Shown piece by piece: positions 43,743 to 53,050 of a DNA stretch of 64,000 nt. Source of the DNA: Anaeromicropila herbilytica (GTDB taxonomy: Bacteria > Bacillota > Clostridia > Lachnospirales > Lachnospiraceae); NCBI RefSeq assembly GCF_016591975.1, contig NZ_AP024169.1, positions 2,016,001 to 2,080,000 of the forward strand. Direction: 5' to 3'. The stretch's first letter is position 1. Each line of letters opens with the position of its first letter. The notes beneath the pieces are model-generated. The model worked only from the letters and a program-made list of their open reading frames with translations. It was not told where the DNA came from and searched no databases. Position numbers and translations under genes: made by a program.

Positions 43743-44936
43743 ATGTTAAATAAAAAATCAGTTGATGATATTAATGTAAAAGGAAAAAGAGTATTAGTTC
43801 GTTGTGATTTCAACGTTCCATTACAAGAAGGAAAGATTACAGATGAAAACCGTCTTGTTGCAGCTCTTCCAACAATCAAAAAATTAATCGCAGATGGTGG
43901 AAAAGTTATTCTTTGTTCTCACCTTGGTAAACCAAAGGGTGAACCAAAACCAGAATTATCTTTAGCTCCAGTTGCAGCTAGATTAACTGAATTATTAGGA
44001 CAAGAAGTAAAATTTGCTAAAGATGATAACGTAGTTGGTGAAAATGCTAAAGCAGCTGTTGCTGCAATGAAAGATGGCGAAGTTATTTTATTAGAAAATA
44101 CTCGTTATAGAGCAGAAGAAACTAAGAACGTTGAAGAATTCAGCAAAGATTTAGCTTCATTAGCAGATGTATTTGTTAACGATGCATTCGGTACAGCTCA
44201 TAGAGCTCACTGTTCAAATGTTGGTGTTACTAAATTCGTTGATACTGCAGTAGTTGGTTACTTAATGCAAAAAGAAATCGATTTCTTAGGAAATGCTGTT
44301 AACAAACCAGAAAGACCATTCGTAGCTATCTTAGGTGGATCAAAAGTATCATCAAAGATTTCTGTTATCAACAACTTATTAGATAAAGTTGATACATTAA
44401 TCATTGGTGGAGGTATGGCATATACTTTTATGAAAGCTAACGGCGAAGAAGTTGGTAAATCTCTAATCGAAGAAGATTATGTTGCATACGCTAAAGAAAT
44501 GATGGATAAAGCGAAAGCTAAAAATGTTAATCTATTAATTCCAGTAGATTCAGTAGTTGCAAAAGAATTCTCTAATGATGTTCCATTTAGAACAGTAGGA
44601 GAAGGTGAAATGGCAGCGGATGAATTAGGTCTTGATATTGGTGAAAAGACTCAAAAAATCTACGCTGATGCTGTAAAAGATGCTAAGACAGTAGTATGGA
44701 ATGGACCTATGGGTGTATTTGAAATGTCTAACTTCGCAGCAGGTACTGTAGCAGTAGCGAAAGCTTTAGCTGAAATCAATGCAACTACAATTATCGGTGG
44801 TGGAGATTCAGCTGCAGCTGTAAACATCTTAGGATTTGGTGATAAGATGACTCACATCTCAACTGGTGGTGGAGCTTCCTTAGAATTCTTAGAAGGAAAA
44901 GAGCTTCCAGGAGTAGTAGCAGCTAACGATAAGTAG
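43743..44936 (+). CDS. pgk: Phosphoglycerate kinase
   Basis: Transfers the acyl phosphate of 1,3-bisphosphoglycerate to ADP. Normal length of 397 residues, with VLVRCDFNVPLQEGKITD near 18, HLGKPKG near 59, AHRAHCSNVG, ILGGSKVSSKI and the C-terminal IGGGDSAAAV with ISTGGGASLEFLEGKELPGV. The gene ends with two consecutive TAG stops. The last 11 codons before the stop recur in frame 51 bases downstream (see the repeat entry). The start follows AAAGGAGAT. Confidence 0.97.
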   Translation: MLNKKSVDDINVKGKRVLVRCDFNVPLQEGKITDENRLVAALPTIKKLIADGGKVILCSHLGKPKGEPKPELSLAPVAARLTELLGQEVKFAKDDNVVGENAKAAVAAMKDGEVILLENTRYRAEETKNVEEFSKDLASLADVFVNDAFGTAHRAHCSNVGVTKFVDTAVVGYLMQKEIDFLGNAVNKPERPFVAILGGSKVSSKISVINNLLDKVDTLIIGGGMAYTFMKANGEEVGKSLIEEDYVAYAKEMMDKAKAKNVNLLIPVDSVVAKEFSNDVPFRTVGEGEMAADELGLDIGEKTQKIYADAVKDAKTVVWNGPMGVFEMSNFAAGTVAVAKALAEINATTIIGGGDSAAAVNILGFGDKMTHISTGGGASLEFLEGKELPGVVAANDK

Positions 44937-45000
44937 TAGGAAGCTCTTTGGAGCTCTCCAGGAGTAGTAGCAGCTAACGATAAGTAATATAATTACTTTG
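44901..45000 (+). repeat. Tandem 50-bp duplication across the pgk stop codon
   Basis: Two units (44901-44950 and 44951-45000) share CCAGGAGTAGTAGCAGCTAA followed by CGATAAGTA and the CTTTGGAGCT junction; a third partial GAGCTT follows at 45001. The shared blocks are 51 bases apart, so the second copy stays in the pgk frame. After TAG TAG, reading on gives EALWSS, then the same PGVVAANDK and TAA at 44985-44987. Likely a recent slippage or misaligned recombination event. Confidence 0.9.
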
Positions 45001-45073
45001 GAGCTTAATATATTGTGGTTATTATAATTTCTTTATAACAACCACAAAAGTTTAAATACAAGGAGATATAATA

Positions 45074-45820
45074 ATGCGTAGAAAAATTATTGCTGGTAAC
45101 TGGAAAATGAACAAGACTCCAAGTGAAACAGTTACATTAATTAACGAATTAAAACCTTTAGTAGCAACAGAAGACGCTGATGTAGTATTTTGCGTACCTG
45201 CAATTTCTTTAACAACAGCTATCGAAGCTGCAAAAGGTTCTAACATTAACATTGGTGCAGAAAACATGTATTTTGAAGAAAATGGTGCTTTCACTGGAGA
45301 AATTGCTCCTAACATGCTTACTGATATCGGCGTAAAATATGTAATCATCGGACATTCAGAAAGAAGAGAATACTTCGCTGAAACTGATGAAACAGTTAAT
45401 AAAAAAGTTTTAAAAGCATTTGAACACGGAATTACACCAATCGTATGTTGTGGTGAATCTCTTGCTCAAAGAGAACAAGGTGTAACAATTGACTTTATCC
45501 GTACTCAAATTAAGATTGCATTTGTAAATGTAACTGCAGAACAAGCTAAAACTGCTGTTATTGCTTATGAACCAATCTGGGCTATCGGAACAGGTAAAGT
45601 TGCTACAACTGAACAAGCTCAAGAAGTTTGTGCAGCTATTCGTGTATGCATCTCTGAAATCTATGATGAAGCAACTGCAGCAGCAATTCGTATTCAATAC
45701 GGCGGAAGTGTATCAGCAGCTAGCGCAGCTGAATTATTCTCTCAACCAGATATCGATGGTGGATTAGTTGGTGGAGCAAGCTTAAAACCAGACTTTGGTA
45801 AGATTGTAAATTATAAATAA
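45074..45820 (+). CDS. tpiA: Triose-phosphate isomerase
   Basis: Interconverts dihydroxyacetone phosphate and glyceraldehyde-3-phosphate. 248 residues with N9 and K11 in AGNWKMN, H94 in IIGHSERREYF, E166 in AYEPIWAIGTG, and the phosphate loop YGGSV. Codon use is like that of gap and pgk. It starts after CAAGGAGAT, 137 bases after the pgk stop. No terminator separates the two, so pgk-tpiA may share a transcript. Confidence 0.97.
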   Translation: MRRKIIAGNWKMNKTPSETVTLINELKPLVATEDADVVFCVPAISLTTAIEAAKGSNINIGAENMYFEENGAFTGEIAPNMLTDIGVKYVIIGHSERREYFAETDETVNKKVLKAFEHGITPIVCCGESLAQREQGVTIDFIRTQIKIAFVNVTAEQAKTAVIAYEPIWAIGTGKVATTEQAQEVCAAIRVCISEIYDEATAAAIRIQYGGSVSAASAAELFSQPDIDGGLVGGASLKPDFGKIVNYK

Positions 45821-45993
45821 TTTATAGAATATTATGACGATAATAATAATTTGAGCGACATAATAAATATATTTATTTGAGTAAATTTATCTTAAGTAGG
45901 GTGAATAACCCTATTTAAGAATTTGTGGACTACCACGTTAATAATAGCAAAGTGACTACAGAATTATAAAGTGACGAAAAAAGGAGTAATAAT

Positions 45994-47538
45994 ATGAGTA
46001 AAAAACCTACAGTATTAATGATTTTAGATGGTTACGGATTAAATGATACAGATAAAGGAAATGCAGTAAAGAGTGCAAATACTCCTGTCTTAGATAAACT
46101 TATGACAGAATATCCATTTGTTAAAGGATATGCAAGTGGCATGGCAGTAGGTCTTCCAGAAGGACAAATGGGTAATTCAGAAGTTGGACATCTAAATATG
46201 GGTGCAGGAAGAATTATATATCAAGAATTAACAAGAATAACAAAAGAGATTAAAGATGGTGATTTCTTTAAAAATGAAGCTTTATTAAAGGCAGTTGAAA
46301 ATTGCAAAAAAAATAATTCAGCTCTTCATTTAATGGGATTATTATCAGATGGCGGTGTTCATAGTCATAATACACATCTTTATGGTATATTAGAACTAGC
46401 TAAAAAAGAAGGCCTAGATAAAGTATATGTTCATGCAATCTTAGATGGACGTGATACTGCACCTACGTCAGGAAAAGGATTCGTAGAAGAATTATTAGCT
46501 AAAATGGATGAAATTGGTGTTGGTAAAATTGCAACTGTAAATGGTCGTTATTATGCAATGGATCGTGATAATCGTTGGGATAGAGTTGAAAAAGCATATA
46601 ATGCAATTGTAAATGCAGAAGGTAAAACAGCTGATTGCGCATTATGTGCAGTTCAAAATTCTTATGATGCAGGAGAAAATGATGAATTTGTAGTTCCAAC
46701 TGTAGTATTAGAAGAAGGAAAACCAGTAGCTACTTTAAAAGAAAATGATTCTGTAATCTTCTTTAACTTTAGACCTGATAGAGCTAGAGAAATATCAAGA
46801 GCTATGTGTGATGATATGTTTGATGGTTTTGAGAGAAAAGGTGGACGTAAGAGCGTTGTATTTGTATGCTTTACAGAATATGATGTAACTATTCCAAATA
46901 AATTAGTTGCTTTCCATAAAGTATCAATCACTAATACATTTGGAGAATTCTTAGCAGCGAATGGAAAGACTCAAGCAAGAATCGCTGAGACAGAGAAGTA
47001 TGCTCATGTAACTTTCTTCTTCAACGGTGGTGTTGAAGAACCAAATGAGGGTGAAGATAGAATCTTAGTAAAATCACCTAAAGTAGCAACATATGATTTA
47101 CAACCAGAAATGAGTGCTTTTGAAGTATGTGATAAATTAGTAGATGCAATTAAATCAGATAAATATGATGTGATTATTGTTAACTTTGCTAATCCAGATA
47201 TGGTGGGTCATACAGGAATTGAAGACGCAGCTAAAAAAGCAATTGAAGCAGTGGATTCATGTGTTGGTAAAGTATGTGATGCTTTATTATCAGTAGATGG
47301 TCAAATGTTCATCTGTGCTGATCATGGTAATGCAGAACAATTAGTAGATTATACAACTGGAGAACCTTTTACAGCACATACTACCAATCCTGTTCCATTC
47401 ATTTTAGTAAACTATAATAACGAATATACTTTGAGAGAGAATGGTTGTCTTGCAGATATCGCACCAACTCTTATCGAGATGATGAACATGACACAACCAA
47501 AAGAAATGACAGGTAAATCATTATTAATTAAAAAATAA
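45994..47538 (+). CDS. gpmI: 2,3-Bisphosphoglycerate-independent phosphoglycerate mutase
   Basis: Manganese-dependent mutase of 514 residues of the alkaline phosphatase superfamily, converting 3- to 2-phosphoglycerate. D12 in MILDGYG and catalytic S62 in GQMGNSEVGHLNMGAGR are visible; metal ligands are in CADHGNAEQLVD and the AHTTNPVPF region. It begins after AAAGGAGT. An imperfect hairpin (CTTAAGTAGGGT / ACCCTATTTAAG, 45891-45919) sits between tpiA and this gene, which may attenuate or stabilise the transcript. Last gene of the glycolytic block. Confidence 0.97.
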   Translation: MSKKPTVLMILDGYGLNDTDKGNAVKSANTPVLDKLMTEYPFVKGYASGMAVGLPEGQMGNSEVGHLNMGAGRIIYQELTRITKEIKDGDFFKNEALLKAVENCKKNNSALHLMGLLSDGGVHSHNTHLYGILELAKKEGLDKVYVHAILDGRDTAPTSGKGFVEELLAKMDEIGVGKIATVNGRYYAMDRDNRWDRVEKAYNAIVNAEGKTADCALCAVQNSYDAGENDEFVVPTVVLEEGKPVATLKENDSVIFFNFRPDRAREISRAMCDDMFDGFERKGGRKSVVFVCFTEYDVTIPNKLVAFHKVSITNTFGEFLAANGKTQARIAETEKYAHVTFFFNGGVEEPNEGEDRILVKSPKVATYDLQPEMSAFEVCDKLVDAIKSDKYDVIIVNFANPDMVGHTGIEDAAKKAIEAVDSCVGKVCDALLSVDGQMFICADHGNAEQLVDYTTGEPFTAHTTNPVPFILVNYNNEYTLRENGCLADIAPTLIEMMNMTQPKEMTGKSLLIKK

Positions 47539-47640
47539 TATTATATAAAAAGCATTAACGTAAGGAATAATTATATTAGCATCAAAGCATAAGAATTACT
47601 ATGTTTTGGTGCTAAATAAATGGAAATTTTATTCTTTCTG

Positions 47641-47669
47641 TTGAAAATGAATGCATATTATGATAAAAT
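47641..47669 (+). promoter_or_regulatory. SigmaA-type promoter of secG
   Basis: TTGAAA (47641-47646), 17 bases, TAAAAT (47664-47669), 30 bases before the GTG start. The secG ribosome site AGGAGGTG lies between. Confidence 0.72.
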
Positions 47670-47698
47670 TTATATGTCAAGCTTAGGAGGTGTGATAA

Positions 47699-47938
47699 GT
47701 GGAAATTTTAAGACTTATATTAACTGCTATTTTCGTAGTTATATGTATAGCATTAACTGTAATTGTATTATTACAAGAAGGTAAATCAGCTGGTCTTACT
47801 GGAGCAATTAGTGGTGTTGCTGATACTTACTGGGGTAAAAATAAAGGACGTTCTATGGAAGGTGCTTTAGAAAAAGGTACAAAATATTTAGCAATTAGCT
47901 TTATTGTAATATCTGTACTTCTTAACTTAAAATGGTAA
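47699..47938 (+). CDS. secG: Protein translocase subunit SecG
   Basis: A 79-residue membrane protein with two helices (residues 1-22 and ~58-77) and the SecG hallmark IVLLQEGKSAGLTGAISG between them, followed by DTYWGKNKGRSMEGALEK. It helps the SecYE channel. The start codon is GTG behind AGGAGGTG. In many Firmicutes secG precedes rnr and smpB, as here. Confidence 0.93.
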   Translation: MEILRLILTAIFVVICIALTVIVLLQEGKSAGLTGAISGVADTYWGKNKGRSMEGALEKGTKYLAISFIVISVLLNLKW

Positions 47939-47947
47939 GATAGATTA

Positions 47948-47971
47948 ACACTCTTTATAGAGTGTTTTTTT
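47948..47971 (+). terminator. Intrinsic terminator after secG
   Basis: Perfect ACACTCT / AGAGTGT stem with a TTAT loop, running into TTTTTTT. Confidence 0.92.
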
Positions 47972-48154
47972 ATTTATATGGAATACTATAATTATTATAA
48001 TGTTAGAATCCTATCTAGAATAAAACTATCATTTATATCAAAGATATGGTAAAATTGGATAAGATTAATATATAGTTCCCAATGAATCAGTTTATTAAAT
48101 ATAATTTGATTTAGAAACATATTAATAATATGAAACGATTGTGGGGTATCATAG

Positions 48155-50326
48155 ATGGATAAAACAATATTAGAGATTAAAAAACAAGTTGTGTATGACT
48201 TAATAAATGATAAAGAGTATAAGCCTATAAAATTTAAAGAATTAGTAATGGTTTTACAAGTGCCAAGAGATGAAAAGCAAGATTTAAGGGAAGTATTAGA
48301 TTCGCTGCTTCAAGAAGGAAAAGTTTCAGTAGATGAAAAAGGAAGATACAAAATCGCTGATGGTAGCTTAAAGACTGGTATATTTACTGGGTCGCAAAGA
48401 GGTTTTGGATTTGTTACAATTGAAGGCGAGCCAGAAGATATATTTATACCTGAAAATGCCGCAAGAGGTGCACTTCATAAAGATACGGTACAAGTTCGTA
48501 TTGTAAATGAGGCAAGTGATGGCAAGAGAAGAGAAGGAGAGATCGTAGCAATTTTAGATCGTTCCTTCAATGAAGTAGTAGGTACATTTGAAAAAAGTAA
48601 AAACTTTGGTTTTGTAGTACCAGATAATTTGAAATTTAATAAAGATATATTTATACCTAAGGAGCACACCAAGGGAGCCGTTAGTGGGCATAAAGTAGTA
48701 GTTAAGATAACGAACTACGGTGGAAAAGATAAAAAGCCAGAAGGAAAAGTTATTGAAATATTAGGGCATATTAATGATCCTGGTGTTGATATTATTTCAA
48801 TAATAAAAGCGAATAACCTTCCTACGGATTTCCCTGATGCTGTAATGAGACAGGTAGAAAGAACACCTGATGAAGTTGATGGCGTATCAAGAGCTGGACG
48901 TATGGATATTCGTGATTTACAAACTGTAACAATTGATGGTGAAGACGCCAAAGATTTGGATGATGCGATAACACTTAGCAAAGAAGGAGATTTATATAAG
49001 CTAGGAGTTCATATAGCAGATGTTACTAATTACGTTACGGAAGGATCCCCACTTGATCAAGAAGCACTAAAGAGGGGAACGAGCGTATATTTAGTTGATC
49101 GTGTCATTCCTATGTTACCTCATAGATTATCCAATGGAATTTGTTCTTTAAATCAAGGTACAGATCGTTTGGCGCTAAGTTGCTTTATGGATATTGATGA
49201 TAAAGGAAATGTAGTAGGTCATAAAATTGCAGAAACAATTATTAATGTAGATCGAAGAATGACTTATACAAGTGTAAAGAAGATTGTAGAGGACAAAGAT
49301 GAAGAAGAGAGAAAGGAATATGAAGAACTAGTACCTATGTTTGAAATGATGAAGGAACTAGCTGATATTCTAAGGGAAAAACGTAGAAAACGTGGATCTA
49401 TAGACTTTGACTTTCCAGAAAGTAAAATTAGATTAGATGAAGATGGATTCCCAGTTGAGATTAAAGCTTATGAGAGAAATTCGGCTACGAAGATCATCGA
49501 AGATTTTATGTTGATTGCAAATGAGACAGTTGCAGAAGACTTTTTCTGGCAGGAGTTACCTTTTGTATATCGTTCTCATGATAATCCAGATCCTGAAAAG
49601 ATCGAGAAATTAGGAATATTTATAAATAACTTTGGCTACTCAATTAAAATAGGTAAGGATGAAATACATCCAAAAGAATTACAAAAGTTATTACTTAAGA
49701 TTGATAATACGCCAGAAGAGGCTTTAATTAGTAGATTAACATTAAGATCTATGAAACAAGCGAAATACACAACTTCAAGTGATGGACATTTTGGCCTTGC
49801 TACCAAATATTATTGTCATTTTACGTCTCCAATACGAAGATATCCAGATTTGCAGATACATCGAATTATTAAAGAGAATTTACGTGGTGGTATCTCCGAA
49901 AAACGTATTAATCATTATGATAAAATATTACCAGAAGTAGCAAGACAGTCAAGTGTTACAGAGAGAAGAGCAGATGAATCTGAGCGAGAAGTTCAAAAAC
50001 TCAAGAAAGTTGAGTATATGTCACAATATATTGGTGAAACTTTTGAAGGAGTTATCTCCGGTATAACTAATTGGGGATTCTATGTTGAGCTTCCGAATAC
50101 AGTAGAGGGTATGGTTAGAGTTGCAAGCCTAGATGATGATTTTTATATTTATGATGAAGAACACCATCAGATGATTGGCGAGCATACGAGAAAAGTATAT
50201 AAGCTAGGAGAAAAAGTAGCAATCGAAGTAGTAGGAACTGACAAGTTATCTAGAACGATTGATTTTGAAGTGGCTGATATATTTGATGAGGAGAAATCGG
50301 ATTCAATGAATCAAGATGAAGTTTAA
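48155..50326 (+). CDS. rnr: Ribonuclease R
   Basis: Processive 3'-5' exoribonuclease of 723 residues that degrades structured RNA, including tmRNA-tagged messages. The N-terminal winged-helix and cold-shock domains (GIFTGSQRGFGFVTIEGE; GTFEKSKNFGFVVPD) are followed by the RNB catalytic domain with aspartates in IDGEDAKDLDDAITL and the HFTSPIRRYPDLQIHR motif, then a C-terminal S1 domain (FEGVISGITNWGFYVEL). It ends with an acidic tail. Placed directly before smpB and ssrA, its functional partners. Confidence 0.96.
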   Translation: MDKTILEIKKQVVYDLINDKEYKPIKFKELVMVLQVPRDEKQDLREVLDSLLQEGKVSVDEKGRYKIADGSLKTGIFTGSQRGFGFVTIEGEPEDIFIPENAARGALHKDTVQVRIVNEASDGKRREGEIVAILDRSFNEVVGTFEKSKNFGFVVPDNLKFNKDIFIPKEHTKGAVSGHKVVVKITNYGGKDKKPEGKVIEILGHINDPGVDIISIIKANNLPTDFPDAVMRQVERTPDEVDGVSRAGRMDIRDLQTVTIDGEDAKDLDDAITLSKEGDLYKLGVHIADVTNYVTEGSPLDQEALKRGTSVYLVDRVIPMLPHRLSNGICSLNQGTDRLALSCFMDIDDKGNVVGHKIAETIINVDRRMTYTSVKKIVEDKDEEERKEYEELVPMFEMMKELADILREKRRKRGSIDFDFPESKIRLDEDGFPVEIKAYERNSATKIIEDFMLIANETVAEDFFWQELPFVYRSHDNPDPEKIEKLGIFINNFGYSIKIGKDEIHPKELQKLLLKIDNTPEEALISRLTLRSMKQAKYTTSSDGHFGLATKYYCHFTSPIRRYPDLQIHRIIKENLRGGISEKRINHYDKILPEVARQSSVTERRADESEREVQKLKKVEYMSQYIGETFEGVISGITNWGFYVELPNTVEGMVRVASLDDDFYIYDEEHHQMIGEHTRKVYKLGEKVAIEVVGTDKLSRTIDFEVADIFDEEKSDSMNQDEV

Positions 50327-50335
50327 AAGAAATAG

Positions 50336-50372
50336 AAGAAATGTTGTGATTAATAAGTCACAACATTTCTTA
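50336..50372 (+). terminator. Hairpin between rnr and smpB (weak terminator)
   Basis: Perfect 14-base stem AAGAAATGTTGTGA / TCACAACATTTCTT with an 8-base loop, followed by ATGATAAAAG rather than a T-run. It ends 24 bases before the smpB start codon, so it may attenuate or protect mRNA ends rather than terminate fully. Confidence 0.6.
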
Positions 50373-50395
50373 TGATAAAAGTAGGAGAGATAGGA

Positions 50396-50860
50396 ATGGC
50401 AAGAGAAAGTACTAAGTTGATTGCGAATAATAAAAAAGCTAGATTTGATTTTTTTATTGAAGAAACATTTGAAGCAGGGGTTGTACTTCATGGAACAGAA
50501 GTAAAGTCACTTAGAATGGGGAAATGTAGTGTGAAAGAATCTTTTATCCGTGCAGAAAAGGGTGAGATTTTTGTCTATAATATGCATATCAGCCCATATG
50601 AAAAAGGAAACATATTTAATAAAGATCCTTTGAGAGTAAAAAAATTACTTCTTCATAAATATGAAATAAATAAAATTATGGGTCAGATTGCTCAAAAAGG
50701 ATATACAATTGTTCCTTTGACAGTTTATTTTAAAGGTAGTCTAGTTAAGATGGAAGTTGGATTAGCACGTGGTAAAAAACTATTTGATAAACGTCAAGAT
50801 ATTGCGAAAAAGGATCAAAGAAGAGAAGCGGAAAAAGATTTCAAAGTTAAAAATTTATAA
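50396..50860 (+). CDS. smpB: tmRNA-binding protein SmpB
   Basis: A 154-residue beta-barrel protein that binds tmRNA and leads it to stalled ribosomes. Landmarks are LIANNKKARFDFFIEETFEAG, LHGTEVKSLRMGKCSVKESF, and the C-terminal LARGKKLFDKRQDIAKKDQRREAEKD tail that enters the mRNA channel. ATG 50396 lies after GTAGGAGAG; the in-frame ATG at 50372 is upstream of that site and is rejected. Its RNA partner ssrA starts about 200 bases downstream. Confidence 0.96.
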   Translation: MARESTKLIANNKKARFDFFIEETFEAGVVLHGTEVKSLRMGKCSVKESFIRAEKGEIFVYNMHISPYEKGNIFNKDPLRVKKLLLHKYEINKIMGQIAQKGYTIVPLTVYFKGSLVKMEVGLARGKKLFDKRQDIAKKDQRREAEKDFKVKNL

Positions 50861-50870
50861 TTTTAAATTC

Positions 50871-50898
50871 TTGACAAATATTCTGTATTGTGTAATAA
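50871..50898 (+). promoter_or_regulatory. Promoter of the tmRNA gene
   Basis: Perfect TTGACA (50871-50876) and TAATAA (50893-50898) 16 bases apart. Transcription would start near 50905, leaving a ~150-base 5' extension to be removed from pre-tmRNA. Confidence 0.7.
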
Positions 50899-51058
50899 TG
50901 ATTAAGCATAATATGTTATTATAAAACTTGTCACTATCCAAGCCTTATAATAACAGTTAATTATTACCTAAGATGGTTTATAGTAATTAAATTATATAAA
51001 AATATCGTTAATTAATATCTAATTTTATTTAGATAAACCTTTTACAGTATGCCCTTTT

Positions 51059-51426
51059 GGGGATGTAAAGGTTTCGACAGGGCTTTGTATTCAAAGTGTA
51101 AGCATGTAGTAGCTGAGGAAACTACTTTAAAATTTCTCACAAAAATAATTAACGACGATTATAGTGCTTTAGCAGCAGCCTAAAACTGCTACCAGAGGAA
51201 TCTGGTTCAACTCTTATGAAATGTTTTCTACTGCTAAAACATAAGGGCAAACTAAAGTAGATAAGCAAGTCAGTAAAAACTGTTATACTGGCTTGACGAA
51301 AATTTTATACAGTCCATGATGATAGGTTTGCTTGTTTTGACATCTGAATGGTACTAAAAATAAGATAAACATGTAGAAAGCTTTGTTGAGGGGTTTTGGA
51401 CACGGGTTCGACTCCCGTCATCTCCA
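51059..51426 (+). ncRNA. ssrA: Transfer-messenger RNA (tmRNA)
   Basis: The 5' end GGGGATGTAAAGGTTTCGAC and the 3' end GACACGGGTTCGACTCCCGTCATCTCCA (quoted only as landmarks: T-arm GGGTTCGACTCCC, acceptor strand CATCTCC) form the tRNA-like domain with GGGGATG pairing with CATCTCC. The tag frame runs to a TAA at 51181-51183 and ends in NDDYSALAAA, a proteolysis signal. CCA is not encoded after the discriminator A (TTA follows), so it must be added by the CCA enzyme. Next to smpB and rnr. A terminator follows. Confidence 0.95.
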
Positions 51427-51428
51427 TT

Positions 51429-51461
51429 AAAGGATAAGACGTTATGTCTTATCCTTTTTTG
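51429..51461 (+). terminator. Intrinsic terminator of ssrA
   Basis: Perfect 11-base stem AAGGATAAGAC / GTCTTATCCTT with a 5-base loop and TTTTTT tail, directly after the tmRNA 3' end. Confidence 0.93.
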
Positions 51462-51613
51462 CGTTTTTTTCTATGAATAAGATGAATGAAATTCTTGATA
51501 TTACATACAATATCTATAAATTTTAATTAAATCGTATAAAAAGGATTTAAAAGTGTTGTATCAATAATAAAATTCATAAATAGGTTATTAATTTGAAAGG
51601 CATGGATTTAAAT

Positions 51614-52876
51614 ATGAATAATAATATGAAAGAAATTCCCCTTAATAGAACGTTAGATGATAGTATATTTCTATTATTAGAAGGTTATCCTTATATGCAA
51701 AAAAGATGTCATAAATATGATACAGATATTTTTCAAACAAGATTATTTGGCAAGAAAACAATTTGTATTAGTGGAAAAGATGCTGCAAAGGTATTTTATG
51801 ATAATAAGTTCTTTGTTAGAAAAGGGGTTGCACCAAAAAGAATTCAGAATACATTATTAGGTAAGAATGGTGTACAAGCATTGGATGGTAAGGCTCATCA
51901 GAATCGGAAAGATATGTTTATATCTATTATGACACCTGAAAATATTCAAAAGCTAGTTCAATATACGAAAGAACAGTATTTATATAATAGTATACGATGG
52001 CATAATAGAAACATTATTCTGTTTGATGAAGTACAAAAGTTACTATGTCAAGTAGCATGCAAATGGGCTGGTGTTCCTTTAAATTATGATGAGATTGAAC
52101 AAAGAGCCACAGACCTTGGTAAAATGATTGATGGATTTGGTGCCATTGGACCTAGGTACCTGGAAGGTAAATGTGCTCGTAAACGTTCAGAAGAATGGAT
52201 TGGAAATATCATAGACAAGATTCGCTCGCAGAAATTAACTCCAGAAAAAGGATCTGCAGCTGATATAATTGCATGGTATTATGATCAGCGTGGAAAACTT
52301 CTTGATACTCAGATTGCTGCTGTTGAACTACTAAATATAGTTCGACCAATAGTTGCAATTGCAACTTATATTACATTTGGTGCAGTTGCAATGTACAAAT
52401 ATCCCAGAAGTAGAAAAAAGTTACAGAAGAATAACGAGGATTATCAGTGGATGTTTTCAGAAGAAGTTCGTAGATTATATCCTTTTACTCCATTTGTTGG
52501 GGCGAAAGTTCGTAAGAACTTTATATGGAAGCAATATTATTTTAAAAAGGGTACTTTAGTAATGCTTGATATATATGGTATAAACCATGATGTGAGATTA
52601 TGGGAAAATCCTTATGAATTTATACCAGAAAGGTTTAGTAAACCTATTGATGATATTTATCTTTTTATGCCACAAGGTGGTGGTGATTACAAGAAAGGGC
52701 ATCGTTGTGCTGGTGAGCTAGTAACAGTTGAGATTATGAAGGCTAGCTTTGATTTTATTGCAAATAATTTAGAATATCAGGTACCTAAGCAAAACCTGAA
52801 GATTCGTTTATCAAGAATTCCAACACTTCCTAAGAGTGGGTTTCGAATGGAAAAAGTAAATAGATTTGTCGATTAA
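51614..52876 (+). CDS. Cytochrome P450 of the CYP152 family (fatty-acid peroxygenase)
   Basis: A heme-thiolate enzyme of 420 residues that resembles Bacillus P450-BSbeta (YbdT) along its whole length. Members use hydrogen peroxide to hydroxylate fatty acids without a redox partner. Visible: AAKVFYDNKFFVRK, the I-helix VRPIVAI whose arginine replaces the usual acid/alcohol pair and binds the fatty-acid carboxylate, EEVRRLYPF (ExxR type), and the heme loop PQGGGDYKKGHRCAGE with the thiolate cysteine. The distal residue in NGVQALDG is Gln, as in hydroxylases, not His as in the decarboxylase OleT. The start is uncertain: TTG 51593, ATG 51602, 51614 and 51626 are in frame; 51614 has the best spacing from AAAGG and family length. 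Confidence 0.93.
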   Translation: MNNNMKEIPLNRTLDDSIFLLLEGYPYMQKRCHKYDTDIFQTRLFGKKTICISGKDAAKVFYDNKFFVRKGVAPKRIQNTLLGKNGVQALDGKAHQNRKDMFISIMTPENIQKLVQYTKEQYLYNSIRWHNRNIILFDEVQKLLCQVACKWAGVPLNYDEIEQRATDLGKMIDGFGAIGPRYLEGKCARKRSEEWIGNIIDKIRSQKLTPEKGSAADIIAWYYDQRGKLLDTQIAAVELLNIVRPIVAIATYITFGAVAMYKYPRSRKKLQKNNEDYQWMFSEEVRRLYPFTPFVGAKVRKNFIWKQYYFKKGTLVMLDIYGINHDVRLWENPYEFIPERFSKPIDDIYLFMPQGGGDYKKGHRCAGELVTVEIMKASFDFIANNLEYQVPKQNLKIRLSRIPTLPKSGFRMEKVNRFVD

Positions 52877-52883
52877 CAGTAGA

Positions 52884-52925
52884 TCCTTCACTTCTTATAA
52901 AATTCAGAAGTGGGGGACTTTTTTA
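52884..52925 (+). terminator. Intrinsic terminator after the P450 gene
   Basis: TCCTTCACTTCT / AGAAGTGGGGGA stem (12 pairs with two G-U), 10-base loop, then TTTTTT. Confidence 0.88.
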
Positions 52926-53050
52926 TATATATGTTGTAAATAAATATACTGAGTGGTAATATGTAGAAAAATAGTATACGTACTTTGAAGTATGCTAAAA
53001 AATTATAAATAGTGCATATAATATATGAAAAGAAACTGGAGGCGGGGAAT

